From NCBI RefSeq assembly GCF_026000375.1, contig NZ_AP026708.1, positions 3,260,001-3,324,000 of the forward strand: a stretch of 64,000 nucleotides of DNA, given 5' to 3'. The notes beneath the pieces were generated by a model. It was given only the letters and a program-made list of their open reading frames with translations, had not been told where the DNA came from and made no database searches. Shown piece after piece: positions 34,755 to 44,164 of this stretch (positions are counted from its first letter, which is position 1; each line of letters begins with the position of its first letter). Source of the stretch: Pseudodesulfovibrio portus. GTDB taxonomy: Bacteria; Desulfobacterota; Desulfovibrionia; Desulfovibrionales; Desulfovibrionaceae. The translations under genes and the position numbers were made by a program.

Positions 34755-35507
34755 ATGGAGGAAAGAAAAGCATCGAAACGGTGTGGAGGGGTTCTTCCCT
34801 TTATCATCGGCTTCCTGGCCACCTGCGTCTTGGGGTGGGCTGTGATCCCGGGTCTGTTCTTCGAAAAAGTCGAACAGCCTATCTGGTTCAGCCACGCCGT
34901 GCATGTGGATGGACAGGGAATGGATTGCGAAAGTTGTCACTATTTCAGGGATGACGGCTCTTATGCCGGATTCCCGACCAACGAAGTGTGCGCCGAGTGT
35001 CACGCCGTCGATCCTGAAGAAGCAATGGAAGCCATTGCCGAAGAAGGTATCGACCCGTCTGACTACGACGCCATCATGAAGGCCGGAATCGGCGCCATCG
35101 AAGACAATCTGGCTTCCGGCGACGATGACAAGTTGGCCGCCGAACGTGAGTACGTCGTCAAGTACCTCATCCAGGGCAAGGAGGTTCCCTGGCTGAATTA
35201 CCAGTACCAGCCTGACAACGTGTATTTTTCGCACGCGGCTCACAAGGACATGACCGTCGAGGACATGGCCGAGCTGAAGAAGGAACTGTCCGACGTCGTC
35301 GATCCGTCCGTGTTCGAGGCCGAGGAATTCCCCGAGCAGAACTGTAATCTGTGCCACCTGAAGGATGTCCATCTCAACGACGTGCCTCCGGCATTCGAGC
35401 GGAATATCCTTTCCGGGTACAGCAAGATGACCATGAAGATGTGGAAGTGCGAACGGTGCCACGCCCTCAAGGGCCAGCCCAACGCCTGCTACACCTGCCA
35501 TAAGTAA
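34755..35507 (+). CDS. qrcA: Menaquinone reductase multihaem cytochrome c subunit
   Basis: A 250-residue periplasmic cytochrome anchored by one N-terminal membrane helix (about 13-35). Five CXXCH haem sites are visible: CESCH, CAECH, CNLCH, CERCH and CYTCH. QrcA is described as a hexahaem protein that takes electrons from periplasmic cytochrome c3, so one haem site is missing or non-standard here. It is the first gene of qrcABCD. Confidence 0.93.
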   Translation: MEERKASKRCGGVLPFIIGFLATCVLGWAVIPGLFFEKVEQPIWFSHAVHVDGQGMDCESCHYFRDDGSYAGFPTNEVCAECHAVDPEEAMEAIAEEGIDPSDYDAIMKAGIGAIEDNLASGDDDKLAAEREYVVKYLIQGKEVPWLNYQYQPDNVYFSHAAHKDMTVEDMAELKKELSDVVDPSVFEAEEFPEQNCNLCHLKDVHLNDVPPAFERNILSGYSKMTMKMWKCERCHALKGQPNACYTCHK

Positions 35508-35520
35508 AGGGGTACTGAAA

Positions 35521-37467
35521 ATGAGCGTAGCACGCAGAGCTTTTATTCAGATGAGTGTGGGCGCCACCGTCGGTATCCTTTTTACTCCGACGGTCTGGAC
35601 CGCCCTTGATGATGTATCCATCTGGACGCAGAACTGGCCCTGGATTCCCACGCTGAAGTACGGGGAAGTCAAGGGTGTTCCTGCGGTGTCCAAGATGTGT
35701 GAATCCGGCTGTGCCGTGAAGGTCCGCACTGTTGCGGGAGAAGCCTTCGCCGTTGCCGGCAACGAAGACAACCCGCTTTCGGGCGGCGGTGTCTGCCCCC
35801 TGTGCGCCAACGGCGTTCAGGTCAAAAACTCTCCCAACCGTATCAAGGCTCCCATGCTGAACGGCGAGGAGATTTCCTGGGAAAAGGCCAAGGAAGTCGT
35901 GGCCGAGAAGCTGGAGGCCGCCGGTGCCAACGTGGCCGTCATCTCCGGCGATCAGACCGGTACCGTGAACGAGGTCTTCTCCGCGCTGCTGGCCGACAAG
36001 GGCAGCGACGCCTTCTATATGATGCCCTGCGACATGCAGGCTGCCGACAAGGCATGGACCGGCCTGATGGGCGGTTCCGGCCAGATCGGTTATGACCTGG
36101 AAGGCGCGGACGTGGTCCTGCTGGCCGGTGCCGACGCACTGGAGTCCTGGGGCCCGACGGTCGCCAACCTGGCCGCTTTCGCAGCCAACGAGTCCGGCAA
36201 GTTCATCTTTGCCGGTCCCATGCAGACCAAGACCGCTTCCGTCACCGACAAGTGGGTGCCGGTCCCGGCCGAGGGCATGGCCGCCTTCACCCTGGGCGTG
36301 GCCTACTACGTCCTGCAGGCCGGCAAGGCCGTTGACGTGGCCGATTTCGACGCGTTCAAGGCCATGGTCATGAACGACTACAGCCCGGCCAAGGTCGAAG
36401 CCGCCACCGGCGTGAAGGCCGATCAGATGGCCGAAATCGCCAAGATGCTTTTGGCCGCGTCCAATCCCGTGGTCGTGCCCGGCGGTTCCGTGGCAGCCCA
36501 CGGCGCAGCGTTCGCATTGAACCTGCTGCTTGGCGGCGCCATGAAGGCCCTTCCCGAGTTCGGCAGCGCGGTTTCCACCGCCATGACCCGTTCCGAGATG
36601 CTCAAGAAGGACATCCTGGAAGGCGTCAACGCCGACCTGCTGTTCGTCTACGAGGCCAACCCCGCCTACGCCCTGCCCGAGCAGGTCAAGGCCGGCTTCA
36701 CCGTGGCCATCGACTCCGTCAACACCGAGACCACCGCTTCCGCCGACCTGGTGCTGCCTTCCCTGCACGCCTACGAGCGGTTCGACGACCTGGCCAACCC
36801 CTACGGCGTCGCCAACGCGACGTACGTTCTGGGCGTGCCGGTCTCCAAGCCGTCCGTCAAGGCGGCCTGCGCGGCGACCTTCATTCTCGGTCTGGCCGAT
36901 CTCGGCTTCGAGACTTTCGAGGAAGTGCTGGAAGCCAAGGCCGAAGCCGTCGGTGCGGACATGGATTCGCTGACCGAAGGTTCCGCCTACGTGGTTGCCG
37001 GTGATACTCCGGTCGCTGCCGGCCTGGCCGCCAACGTCCTGGGCAAGGCCGCTGTTCCCGTCAAGGGTTCCGGCGGCGTGGGGCTCATCCCCTACACCCT
37101 GCTCAACGTCGGTACGGCCAATCAGGCTACCACCCCCAACGCACCGTGCACCATCAGCAACAATCAGTTGCTCGGCGACAACATGGTGGTGATGATGAAC
37201 TCCGCCACTGCAAAGCAGCTCGGCGTGAGCGTTGGCTCCAAGGTCAAGCTCTCCGGCGGTAACGGCGATTGCGCCGCCCTGGTCCAAATCTTCGAAGGCG
37301 TCCTGACCGGTGCCGTGGCTGCTCCGCTCGGAATGGGCCACACCGTCGGCGACGAGTTCTCGAAGGGGAAGGGCGATAATGTCTACAAGATCCTCACGGT
37401 GAGCTCCGAGGCTGCCGCTGGCGCCTCCACATGGGCCGGTTCCACTGTGAACGTCGCCAAAATCTAG
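35521..37467 (+). CDS. qrcB: Menaquinone reductase molybdopterin-oxidoreductase-like subunit
   Basis: A 648-residue member of the molybdopterin oxidoreductase family. The N-terminal RRAFIQ plus hydrophobic stretch is a Tat signal. An N-terminal Cys region (CESGCAVKV, CPLCANG) matches the family's Fe-S part. Qrc's QrcB is known for lacking a molybdenum cofactor and for passing electrons within the complex. It lies 13 bases after qrcA. Confidence 0.93.
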   Translation: MSVARRAFIQMSVGATVGILFTPTVWTALDDVSIWTQNWPWIPTLKYGEVKGVPAVSKMCESGCAVKVRTVAGEAFAVAGNEDNPLSGGGVCPLCANGVQVKNSPNRIKAPMLNGEEISWEKAKEVVAEKLEAAGANVAVISGDQTGTVNEVFSALLADKGSDAFYMMPCDMQAADKAWTGLMGGSGQIGYDLEGADVVLLAGADALESWGPTVANLAAFAANESGKFIFAGPMQTKTASVTDKWVPVPAEGMAAFTLGVAYYVLQAGKAVDVADFDAFKAMVMNDYSPAKVEAATGVKADQMAEIAKMLLAASNPVVVPGGSVAAHGAAFALNLLLGGAMKALPEFGSAVSTAMTRSEMLKKDILEGVNADLLFVYEANPAYALPEQVKAGFTVAIDSVNTETTASADLVLPSLHAYERFDDLANPYGVANATYVLGVPVSKPSVKAACAATFILGLADLGFETFEEVLEAKAEAVGADMDSLTEGSAYVVAGDTPVAAGLAANVLGKAAVPVKGSGGVGLIPYTLLNVGTANQATTPNAPCTISNNQLLGDNMVVMMNSATAKQLGVSVGSKVKLSGGNGDCAALVQIFEGVLTGAVAAPLGMGHTVGDEFSKGKGDNVYKILTVSSEAAAGASTWAGSTVNVAKI

Positions 37468-37478
37468 GGGGAACCGAC

Positions 37479-38288
37479 ATGCAAGTTAAAGAATTCAAAA
37501 TCAAGTGGGGCATGGTCATAGATATTGACAAGTGCACCGGCTGCGGCGCCTGCATGGTCGGCTGCCAGGTGGAGAACAATATCGCTCCCATGACCAAATC
37601 GGACCCCTATAATTACGTTCAGGCTCTCACCAAGGACCGCGACGACGCGTCCAACAAGCTCAAGACCCTGACCTGGATGAACGTCTACGAACTGTCCAAC
37701 GGCATGGCTTTCCCGGAACACGAGACTGCCTACCTGCCCAGGCCCTGCATGCAGTGCGGCAACCCCGCGTGCGTGCCTGTCTGCCCGGTCGTGGCCACGG
37801 ACAAGAACGAAGAGGGCGGCATCGTCTCGCAGATCTACCCCCGTTGCATCGGTTGTCGGTACTGCATGGCTGCCTGCCCCTACCACGCCCGTTACTTCAA
37901 CTGGTGGGATCCGCTCTGGCCGGAAGGCATGGACAAGGGGCTTTCCCCGGCCGCGTCTCCCCGTCCCCGCGGTGTGGTCGAGAAGTGTAACTTCTGCCAC
38001 TCCCGCTACCTTGACGCCAAGAACAAGGCTCGCATCGACGGCGAGGACCCGATGAATCTGGCCGACGGCGCTTATTCCACCGCCTGCCAGGACATCTGTC
38101 CCACCGGCGCTATCCACTTCGGCGATCTCAACAATCCCGAACATGAAGTCTACGAGCTCCACAAGAGCCCGAACGCTTTCCGCCTGCTCGAGAAACTCGG
38201 CCTGGCTCCTCAGGTCTACTACATGTCCGAGCGCGAGTGGGTCCGCAAGCAGGGCGATAACTACAACGCCGGTGGCAGCGGTCACTAA
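37479..38288 (+). CDS. qrcC: Menaquinone reductase iron-sulfur subunit
   Basis: A 269-residue ferredoxin-like subunit with four cluster motifs: CTGCGACMVGCQ, CMQCGNPACVPVC, CIGCRYCMAACP and a CNFC...CQDIC set. It joins QrcB/QrcA to the membrane subunit QrcD. There is no signal peptide, so it probably travels with QrcB through Tat (inference). The start is ATG 37479 after AGGGGG; a longer frame overlaps qrcB and is not family-like. Confidence 0.93.
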   Translation: MQVKEFKIKWGMVIDIDKCTGCGACMVGCQVENNIAPMTKSDPYNYVQALTKDRDDASNKLKTLTWMNVYELSNGMAFPEHETAYLPRPCMQCGNPACVPVCPVVATDKNEEGGIVSQIYPRCIGCRYCMAACPYHARYFNWWDPLWPEGMDKGLSPAASPRPRGVVEKCNFCHSRYLDAKNKARIDGEDPMNLADGAYSTACQDICPTGAIHFGDLNNPEHEVYELHKSPNAFRLLEKLGLAPQVYYMSEREWVRKQGDNYNAGGSGH

Positions 38289-38300
38289 GGGAGGCTGAAA

Positions 38301-39530
38301 ATGGATAGCAAACTCTTCCCCGAAGGGGTTCAGCGTTGCGGTTTTGGCCGTTTCCTCATCTGGACAGCCGTTATTCTCGGCTTCTTCACCTGGGGTCTCT
38401 ACGCCGCCGTCCTCGTACTGTATAACGGCATCGGCACCACCGGCCTGGACAACTACTTCGGGTTCGGTGCCTGGATTACCTTTGACCTTGCAGTGATCGC
38501 CCTGGGCGCCGGTGCATTCTTCACCGGTCTGCTCAAGTACATCCTCAAGATCAAACAGCTTGAGAAAATCATCAACCTGACCGTCGTGGTCGGTTTCATC
38601 TGCTACTCCGGCGCCATGCTGGTGCTGACGCTCGACATCGGCCAGCCGGGCCGCGCATGGTTCGGCTACTGGCACCCGAACGTCCACTCCATGCTGACGG
38701 AAGTTATCTTCTGCATCACCTGTTACTGCACCGTCCTGATCATCGAGTTCGTCCCGCTGGTCCTGGAGCAGAAGCAGCTGAACAAGATTCCCTTCATTCA
38801 TGCGCTGGCGCACAACATGCACGTCAACATGGCCCTGTTCGCCGGTATCGGCGCCTTCCTGTCCACCTTCCACCAGGGTTCCCTTGGCGGTATGTACGGC
38901 GTCCTGATCGGTCGTCCCTTCGCCTTCCGCGAGGGCTTCTTCATCTGGCCCTGGACGTTCTTCCTGTTCGTCCTGTCCGCCGTCGGTTCCGGCCCGGTCT
39001 TCACCGTCCTGGTCGCCACCTTCATGGAGAAGCTGACCGGCAAGAAGCTCGTGGACTTCAAGACCAAGGCCCTGATGGGCAAGATCGCGGGCACCATGCT
39101 CTGCGTCTACATGTTCTTCAAGATCCTCGACACCTGGGCATGGGCCACCGGCTACCTGCCCTCCGTCGGTCTGACCTTTGACGACATGTTCTACGGCATG
39201 ATCTACGGCAAATGGCTTCTCTGGAGCGAGATCATCCTGTGCGGCGTTGTCCCGGCCATCATGCTGGTGACCCCGTCCATCCGCAACCGTCCCGCGCTGC
39301 TGTACACCGCAGCCATCCTGGACTGCATCGGCGTATCCCTGAACCGCTACATCTTCACGGTTCAGACCATCGCCTTCCCGGCCATGCCGTTCGATTCCTG
39401 GCAGACCTACGCACCCAACTGGGTTGAGTACGCCTCGTCCATCATGATCGTGGCATACGGCTTCCTGGTTCTCAGCCTGGTCTACCGCTACCTCCCGCTC
39501 TTCCCGCAGGAGCGCGAACTGAACAGCTAG
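38301..39530 (+). CDS. qrcD: Menaquinone reductase membrane subunit (NrfD family)
   Basis: A 409-residue polytopic NrfD/PsrC-type protein with about ten hydrophobic helices, the site of menaquinone binding and reduction in Qrc. It is the last gene of the operon. In sulfate reducers Qrc links periplasmic H2 and formate oxidation, through type I cytochrome c3, to the menaquinone pool and thus to sulfate reduction via QmoABC. Confidence 0.93.
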   Translation: MDSKLFPEGVQRCGFGRFLIWTAVILGFFTWGLYAAVLVLYNGIGTTGLDNYFGFGAWITFDLAVIALGAGAFFTGLLKYILKIKQLEKIINLTVVVGFICYSGAMLVLTLDIGQPGRAWFGYWHPNVHSMLTEVIFCITCYCTVLIIEFVPLVLEQKQLNKIPFIHALAHNMHVNMALFAGIGAFLSTFHQGSLGGMYGVLIGRPFAFREGFFIWPWTFFLFVLSAVGSGPVFTVLVATFMEKLTGKKLVDFKTKALMGKIAGTMLCVYMFFKILDTWAWATGYLPSVGLTFDDMFYGMIYGKWLLWSEIILCGVVPAIMLVTPSIRNRPALLYTAAILDCIGVSLNRYIFTVQTIAFPAMPFDSWQTYAPNWVEYASSIMIVAYGFLVLSLVYRYLPLFPQERELNS

Positions 39531-39554
39531 GTCCGGACCGACCCATCACGAATA

Positions 39555-39587
39555 CAAAGGCCCCGCGCAATTGCGCGGGGCCTTTTG
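39555..39587 (+). terminator. Rho-independent terminator of qrcABCD
   Basis: AAAGGCCCCGCGCAA pairs fully with TTGCGCGGGGCCTTT, followed by TTTT, 25 bases after the qrcD stop. Confidence 0.93.
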
Positions 39588-39984
39588 CGTGGGTGGGAGC
39601 CTTCCCGGCCAGGTCTACCGGATCGGCTGCCGCGATGCCCCCGGTGCATCGTTGACGGCGGATGGCCGCCTCATAATTCTTGTTATTGCACGGCCGGGTT
39701 GAACGAACCGTCAATGGATTTTGCGCCGGGGCAGGAAACAGGCCTGAAAATGTCGATTTTGGCACTGGAAATGGTGCTTCCCCGCCACTGATGGTGTGGG
39801 CATGCCAAAAAATGACATTTGTTGCAGACTAGTCGGCAAAAATACAACTGTTCCTTGACTTTTTTCCATTTTCAGACAATGATTTCTGTCTGTTCAGGAA
39901 GCTCTGTACGCCTATCGGCGAACATGAGGACCGGCTGGACTTTTTTTTGTTATCTTCTCTTTTTATGATCGGAGTAATCGTCAA
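39588..39984. other. Gene-free region upstream of the amino-acid ABC operon
   Basis: I see no gene in these 397 bases. The right half is AT-rich and carries a plausible promoter; the left half has no recognisable signal. Confidence 0.6.
39855..39883 (+). promoter_or_regulatory. Possible sigma-70 promoter of the ABC operon
   Basis: TTGACT and AATGAT are 17 bases apart in an AT-rich setting, about 100 bases before the ATPase gene. Confidence 0.4.
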
Positions 39985-40713
39985 ATGGCAATGATCGAAG
40001 TGCAGAAGCTGCACAAGTGGTACGGCGACTTTCACGTTCTTCAAGGTATTACCGAATCCGTGAACAAGGGCGAGGTGCTGGTCATATGCGGCCCGTCCGG
40101 TTCCGGCAAATCCACCTTCATTCGTTGTATCAACCGGCTCGAGGAATATCAGAAGGGACAAATTCTCTTCGACGGCAAGGATATCCTGGACAAGGATGTC
40201 AATATCAACGACCTGCGCGCCGAAATCGGCATCGTTTTCCAGCAGTTCAACCTCTATCCGCATCTGTCAGTCCTGAAGAACGTGACCCTGGCCCCAATTA
40301 AGGTCAAGAACGTTCCCAAGGACGAGGCCGAGGAGCGCGCCCTGACTCTTCTGGAGCGGGTGGGCATCCACGACCAGGCACACAAGTATCCTGCGGAACT
40401 TTCCGGCGGCCAGCAGCAGCGAGTGGCCATCGCCCGTTCCCTGGCCATGAAGCCGAAGGTCATGCTTTTTGACGAGCCCACTTCGGCGCTTGATCCGGAA
40501 ATGATCAACGAGGTCCTGAACGTCATGAAGGACCTGGCGCGGGAGGGTATGACCATGCTCTGCGTCACCCACGAAATGGGCTTTGCCCGCGAAGTCTGCG
40601 ACCGGGTCCTGTTCATGGATGGGGGCGTGGTCGTCGAGCAGGCTCCGCCGGATGAATTCTTCAAGAATCCTCAGCATGAGCGTACAAAGAACTTCCTCAA
40701 GGAAATTCTTTAA
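39985..40713 (+). CDS. glnQ: Polar amino-acid ABC transporter ATPase
   Basis: A 242-residue ATPase of the GlnQ/HisP family. Walker A is GPSGSGKST, the signature [12 protein letters not shown], and Walker [15 protein letters not shown]. Its operon has the usual set for polar amino-acid uptake: ATPase, binding protein and two permeases. The exact amino acid (glutamine, glutamate or aspartate) cannot be read. Confidence 0.92.
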   Translation: MAMIEVQKLHKWYGDFHVLQGITESVNKGEVLVICGPSGSGKSTFIRCINRLEEYQKGQILFDGKDILDKDVNINDLRAEIGIVFQQFNLYPHLSVLKNVTLAPIKVKNVPKDEAEERALTLLERVGIHDQAHKYPAELSGGQQQRVAIARSLAMKPKVMLFDEPTSALDPEMINEVLNVMKDLAREGMTMLCVTHEMGFAREVCDRVLFMDGGVVVEQAPPDEFFKNPQHERTKNFLKEIL

Positions 40714-40752
40714 TTGGCATAAAAGCAAGTAACTTTAGCGAGGAGAGGTTTT

Positions 40753-41559
40753 ATGAAACGTTTGGTACTCGTTTTGGCACTGGTACTGTCTTTCGTGTTT
40801 GCCGCGAACGTCGGTTTCGCAGGCAAGATCGAAGACGTGAAGGCCAAGGGCGTTCTGGTTTGCGGCGTCAAGGACTCCGTCTACCTGTTCGGTTTCATTG
40901 ATCCCGAGACCAAGGAACTGGCCGGTCTGGACATCGACATCTGCAAATACATCGCCGACAAGCTGGGCGTGAAGGCCGAGTTCAAGACCGTTACTTCCAA
41001 GAACCGCATTCCCATGCTGGTTCAGGGTTCCGTGGACATGCTGGCCGCCACCATGACCCACAAGTTCTCCCGTGACGAACAGATCGACTTCTCCATCACC
41101 TACTTCATGGACGGTCAGAAGATCCTGGTGAAGAAGGGCGGCGGCATCGCTTCCGTTGCCGATCTGGCCAACAAGAAGGTCGGTACCGTCAAGGGTTCCA
41201 CCTCCGAGAAGAACATCAAGGCTGCTCAGCCCGCAGCACAGGTCATCTCCTTTGACGAATACCCGCAGGCCTTCATGGCTCTGAAGCAGGGCAAGGTCAA
41301 GGCCGTGACCACCGACTCCGGTATCCTGGCCGGTCTCAAGGCCTCCGACGACAATCCCGACGACTGGGAAATCGCCGGTGACTTCATCGCTTCCGAACCT
41401 TACGGCCTCGGTCTGCCCGAGAACGATTCCAAGTTCCGTGATTTCGTCAACAAGTCCCTCAACGAGATGTGGCTCGACGGCACCTACCACAAGCTGTTCA
41501 AGAAGTGGATGGGTTACGACCTGCCCGCCGGTTGGCAGCTCGAGCTCTGGCCCATGTAA
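40753..41559 (+). CDS. Amino-acid ABC transporter substrate-binding protein
   Basis: A 268-residue family 3 solute-binding protein. A signal peptide (about 1-23, ending NVGFAG) precedes the mature part, which has LVCGVKDSVYLFGFIDPETK, GLDIDICKYIA, the DQ-to-E-type binding region EQIDFSITYF and KKVGTVKGSTSE. It lies in the periplasm and gives the system its specificity. A strong terminator after it would reduce permease expression. Confidence 0.93.
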   Translation: MKRLVLVLALVLSFVFAANVGFAGKIEDVKAKGVLVCGVKDSVYLFGFIDPETKELAGLDIDICKYIADKLGVKAEFKTVTSKNRIPMLVQGSVDMLAATMTHKFSRDEQIDFSITYFMDGQKILVKKGGGIASVADLANKKVGTVKGSTSEKNIKAAQPAAQVISFDEYPQAFMALKQGKVKAVTTDSGILAGLKASDDNPDDWEIAGDFIASEPYGLGLPENDSKFRDFVNKSLNEMWLDGTYHKLFKKWMGYDLPAGWQLELWPM

Positions 41560-41582
41560 TATGGCCTGATTCGGTTTCATTT

Positions 41583-41613
41583 ACCGGGGGCGTGATGCGC
41601 GCCCCCGGTTTTT
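41583..41613 (+). terminator. Terminator between binding-protein and permease genes
   Basis: ACCGGGGGCG pairs with CGCCCCCGGT and is followed by five Ts. It lies inside the operon, 23 bases after the binding-protein stop, and would lower permease expression relative to the binding protein. Confidence 0.9.
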
Positions 41614-41646
41614 CCGAAAAATAGACATCAACAGACGGATAGTGTT

Positions 41647-42414
41647 TTGGATTACAATTTTCAATGGCATAAAATGTTTAGCGGTGAGCCTGCCCAGTGG
41701 ATGTGGGACGGGTTTGTCACCACTTTGCAGATATCGTCCATTTCCCTGATTTGCGCCATGCTGCTCGGCATCATCATCTGCGTCCTGCGGATGACGCCGT
41801 TCAAGCCCTTCCAGTGGTTCAGCCTTGCTTACACCGAGTTCTTCAGGAACACGCCGCTGCTCATACAAATTTTCTTCTGGTACAACGCGTCTCACGTGAT
41901 CATCCCGACGGCCATCAACGAGTGGATGAATGATCTCTACTATTGGTTCCCGGGTCCATTTTCCATGTTCGGCACCCAATTCGTGGGCGAGTGGGTCCTG
42001 TTCAACGTGGAGCTGATCACCGGCGTCATCGCCCTGACCGTGTACACCTCGGCCTTCATTGCCGAGGAGATTCGCGCGGGCATATTTTCCATCCCCAAGA
42101 ACCAGCTTGAAGCGTCCCGCGCCGTGGGCCTTTCCTTCCTTCAGGGGTATCGCTACGTCATCCTGCCCCAGGCCCTGCGCATCGTCATTCCGCCGCTGAT
42201 TTCACAGGCGCTCAACCTGATCAAGAACTCCTCGCTGTGCATGGTCATCGGCGTGACCGAGATGATGTTTCAGGCAACGCAGATCGAATCCTACCATGCC
42301 ATTCCGTTCGAGGCTTTCTCCGTGGCCCTCCTGATTTACATGATCATCTCCCTGATCGTTTCATTCTGCATCACCATGTACAACAAGCACTTCATGATTC
42401 AGGTCATGTATTAG
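41647..42414 (+). CDS. Amino-acid ABC transporter permease
   Basis: A 255-residue HisM/GlnP-type permease with several membrane helices and the EAA-loop (SRAVGLSFLQGYRYVILPQALRI, shown by SRAVGLSF and ILPQALRI) that contacts the ATPase. I take TTG 41647 as the start (MDYNFQWHKMF); the next ATG at 41674 would trim nine residues. The ribosome-binding site is weak for either. Confidence 0.87.
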   Translation: MDYNFQWHKMFSGEPAQWMWDGFVTTLQISSISLICAMLLGIIICVLRMTPFKPFQWFSLAYTEFFRNTPLLIQIFFWYNASHVIIPTAINEWMNDLYYWFPGPFSMFGTQFVGEWVLFNVELITGVIALTVYTSAFIAEEIRAGIFSIPKNQLEASRAVGLSFLQGYRYVILPQALRIVIPPLISQALNLIKNSSLCMVIGVTEMMFQATQIESYHAIPFEAFSVALLIYMIISLIVSFCITMYNKHFMIQVMY

Positions 42415-42426
42415 GGGAGATACGGA

Positions 42427-43143
42427 ATGCATTGGGATATAGTCATACACAATTTCGATTACTTCCTCTGGGGTCAGACCCAGTTCGACGGGGTCTTCCC
42501 GTTCATCCATGAACCGGGCGGGTTGCTGGCCGCCATCATCCTGGCCGCCATCGGCATTTTCGGCGCCTTCTGGATCGGTCTGGCCGCAGGACTCATGCGG
42601 CTGTCAAAACGGTGGTGGCTCAAGATTCCCGCTGTCTGCTATGTTGAAATGATTCGCGGCATGCCACTCTTGCTGTTGATTTTCTGGTTCTTTTTCCTGG
42701 CCCCGGTGCTCATCGGGCAGACGTTGCCCGCGTTCACCACGACCATGTTCTGCTTCATGATCTTTACCGGCGCCTATGTCGCCGAGATCGTGCGCGCGGG
42801 CGTGCTCGCATTGCCCAAGGGACAGCTTGAGGCGGCTCGAGGCTCCGGCCTGTCCCAGGTCCAGGCCATGCAGTTCGTCATCCTGCCCCAGGCGCTCAGG
42901 AACATGATCCCGTCCTTCGTCAACCAGTTCGTCTCCCTGATCAAGGATACGTCCCTGGCCGCCATCCTCGGCGTGGGCGAGTTGACGCGTACAGGCGTTC
43001 AGGTAGACAACCGTGAAATGGTCGCCTCCTTCGAGATATGGATCACCATCGCGGTGCTGTACTTCATGATCTGTTACGTGCTGACGTCCTACAGTCGGAG
43101 ATTGGAGGCCCAGCTCTCCCGCTATCAGGCCAGAGATCGCTAA
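42427..43143 (+). CDS. Amino-acid ABC transporter permease, second copy
   Basis: A 238-residue permease paralogous to the one 12 bases upstream, with the EAA-type loop (LEAARGSGLSQVQAM, ILPQALRNMIP). The two permeases form the heterodimeric membrane channel. It ends the operon. Confidence 0.9.
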   Translation: MHWDIVIHNFDYFLWGQTQFDGVFPFIHEPGGLLAAIILAAIGIFGAFWIGLAAGLMRLSKRWWLKIPAVCYVEMIRGMPLLLLIFWFFFLAPVLIGQTLPAFTTTMFCFMIFTGAYVAEIVRAGVLALPKGQLEAARGSGLSQVQAMQFVILPQALRNMIPSFVNQFVSLIKDTSLAAILGVGELTRTGVQVDNREMVASFEIWITIAVLYFMICYVLTSYSRRLEAQLSRYQARDR

Positions 43144-43190
43144 CCTGATCGGGCGTCAGCCCGGAAAAACGGTCGAAATATGTACCCCAG

Positions 43191-43232
43191 CGGTCCGGAA
43201 ATGATGTAAAATCGTTCCCGGACCGTTTGATT
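43191..43232 (+). terminator. Possible terminator after the ABC operon
   Basis: CGGTCCGG and CCGGACCG can pair across a 19-base loop and are followed by TTTGATTT. The long loop makes it a weak call. Confidence 0.4.
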
Positions 43233-43286
43233 TCGAGAGAAAAATACTTCGGAAAACACGAAAACATGTTCCTTGCGGAGGCGGTT

Positions 43287-43925
43287 TTGAGCGAGATATC
43301 TTTTCGAAACATCAAAAAACCTGAGGAAATCGAGGCCGAATCCTTTCGGATCATTGATTCCGAAGTGGCCGAGCCCCGTCCCTTTGCCGGTGCGAAATGG
43401 CATATCGTACGCAGGATGATCCACACCACGGCCGATTTCGAGCTGCTTGACCTGGTCCGGTTCTCGGGTCATGCGGTTGAAAGCGGCATCAACGCCTTGA
43501 AAGGCGGGGCCGTGATCGTCACGGATACGGAGATGGCCAAACGCGGGATTCCGGTCCGCCGCACCGACCCGCTGGGCTGCGTCGTCCACTGCCTGATGAA
43601 CGATCCTCGGGTGGTGGCGCGGGCCAAAGCCGAGGGGATAACCCGGGCGAAAGCCGCAGTGGACGTGGCCGTGGACGAGCTGAAGCCGGACATTTGGGTG
43701 GTGGGAAATGCGCCCACCGCGCTTATTCGATTGGTTGAGCACGTGGATTCCGGCATGGCGGCACCCGCATTGGTGGTGGGCATGCCTGTGGGATTCGTGA
43801 ACGCCGCCGAGTCCAAGGCGCTGCTCATGAGCCGCAAAATCCCGTATATTTCAATAGAAGGGCGCAAGGGCGGCAGCGCCTTGGCGGCCAGCGTGGTCAA
43901 CGCACTCGCAGTGTTGTGCGCCTGA
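43287..43925 (+). CDS. cbiC: Precorrin-8X / cobalt-precorrin-8 methylmutase
   Basis: A 212-residue CobH/CbiC that moves the C-11 methyl to C-12 to give (cobalt) hydrogenobyrinate in cobalamin synthesis. The catalytic His region is RRMIHTTADFE and GIPVRR, NAPTALIRL and GMPVGFVNAAESK are family signatures. TTG 43287 follows a strong CGGAGGCGG site and gives the family's normal N terminus (PEEIEAESFRII). In-frame ATG 43266 or TTG 43227 are alternatives. No other cobalamin gene is adjacent. Confidence 0.9.
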   Translation: MSEISFRNIKKPEEIEAESFRIIDSEVAEPRPFAGAKWHIVRRMIHTTADFELLDLVRFSGHAVESGINALKGGAVIVTDTEMAKRGIPVRRTDPLGCVVHCLMNDPRVVARAKAEGITRAKAAVDVAVDELKPDIWVVGNAPTALIRLVEHVDSGMAAPALVVGMPVGFVNAAESKALLMSRKIPYISIEGRKGGSALAASVVNALAVLCA

Positions 43926-43943
43926 TTCGATTTTTATCGCGGT

Positions 43944-43990
43944 AAAAAATGCGCTCAAAGGGATTTTCCTTGGGCGCATTTTGCGTTTTT
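43944..43990 (+). terminator. Rho-independent terminator after cbiC
   Basis: AAAATGCGC pairs with GCGCATTTT around an imperfect inner stem, followed by TTGCGTTTTTT, 20 bases after the stop. Confidence 0.8.
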
Positions 43991-44164
43991 TCATTTTCGT
44001 TTTGGAGCGTCGTCTGGAAAAAAATCTAAAAAGCTGGACTTGAAGCAATAACCTGTTAGGAATTCAGGTGAGTGTCGCAATTCAACAGGCGCTCGTGCGG
44101 TTTTGTTTCTGCCTGTTATTTCAGGCGATCACGAAGAGTAATCTTTCATTCGCTGGAAGGAGCT

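Noticed and set aside
39590-39791. A 68-codon open frame downstream of qrcD
   Set aside because: It overlaps the terminator region, lacks a ribosome-binding site and has random-looking composition.
43150-43286. Upstream extension of cbiC from TTG 43227
   Set aside because: The added residues are not seen in the family, and TTG 43287 has a much better ribosome-binding site.
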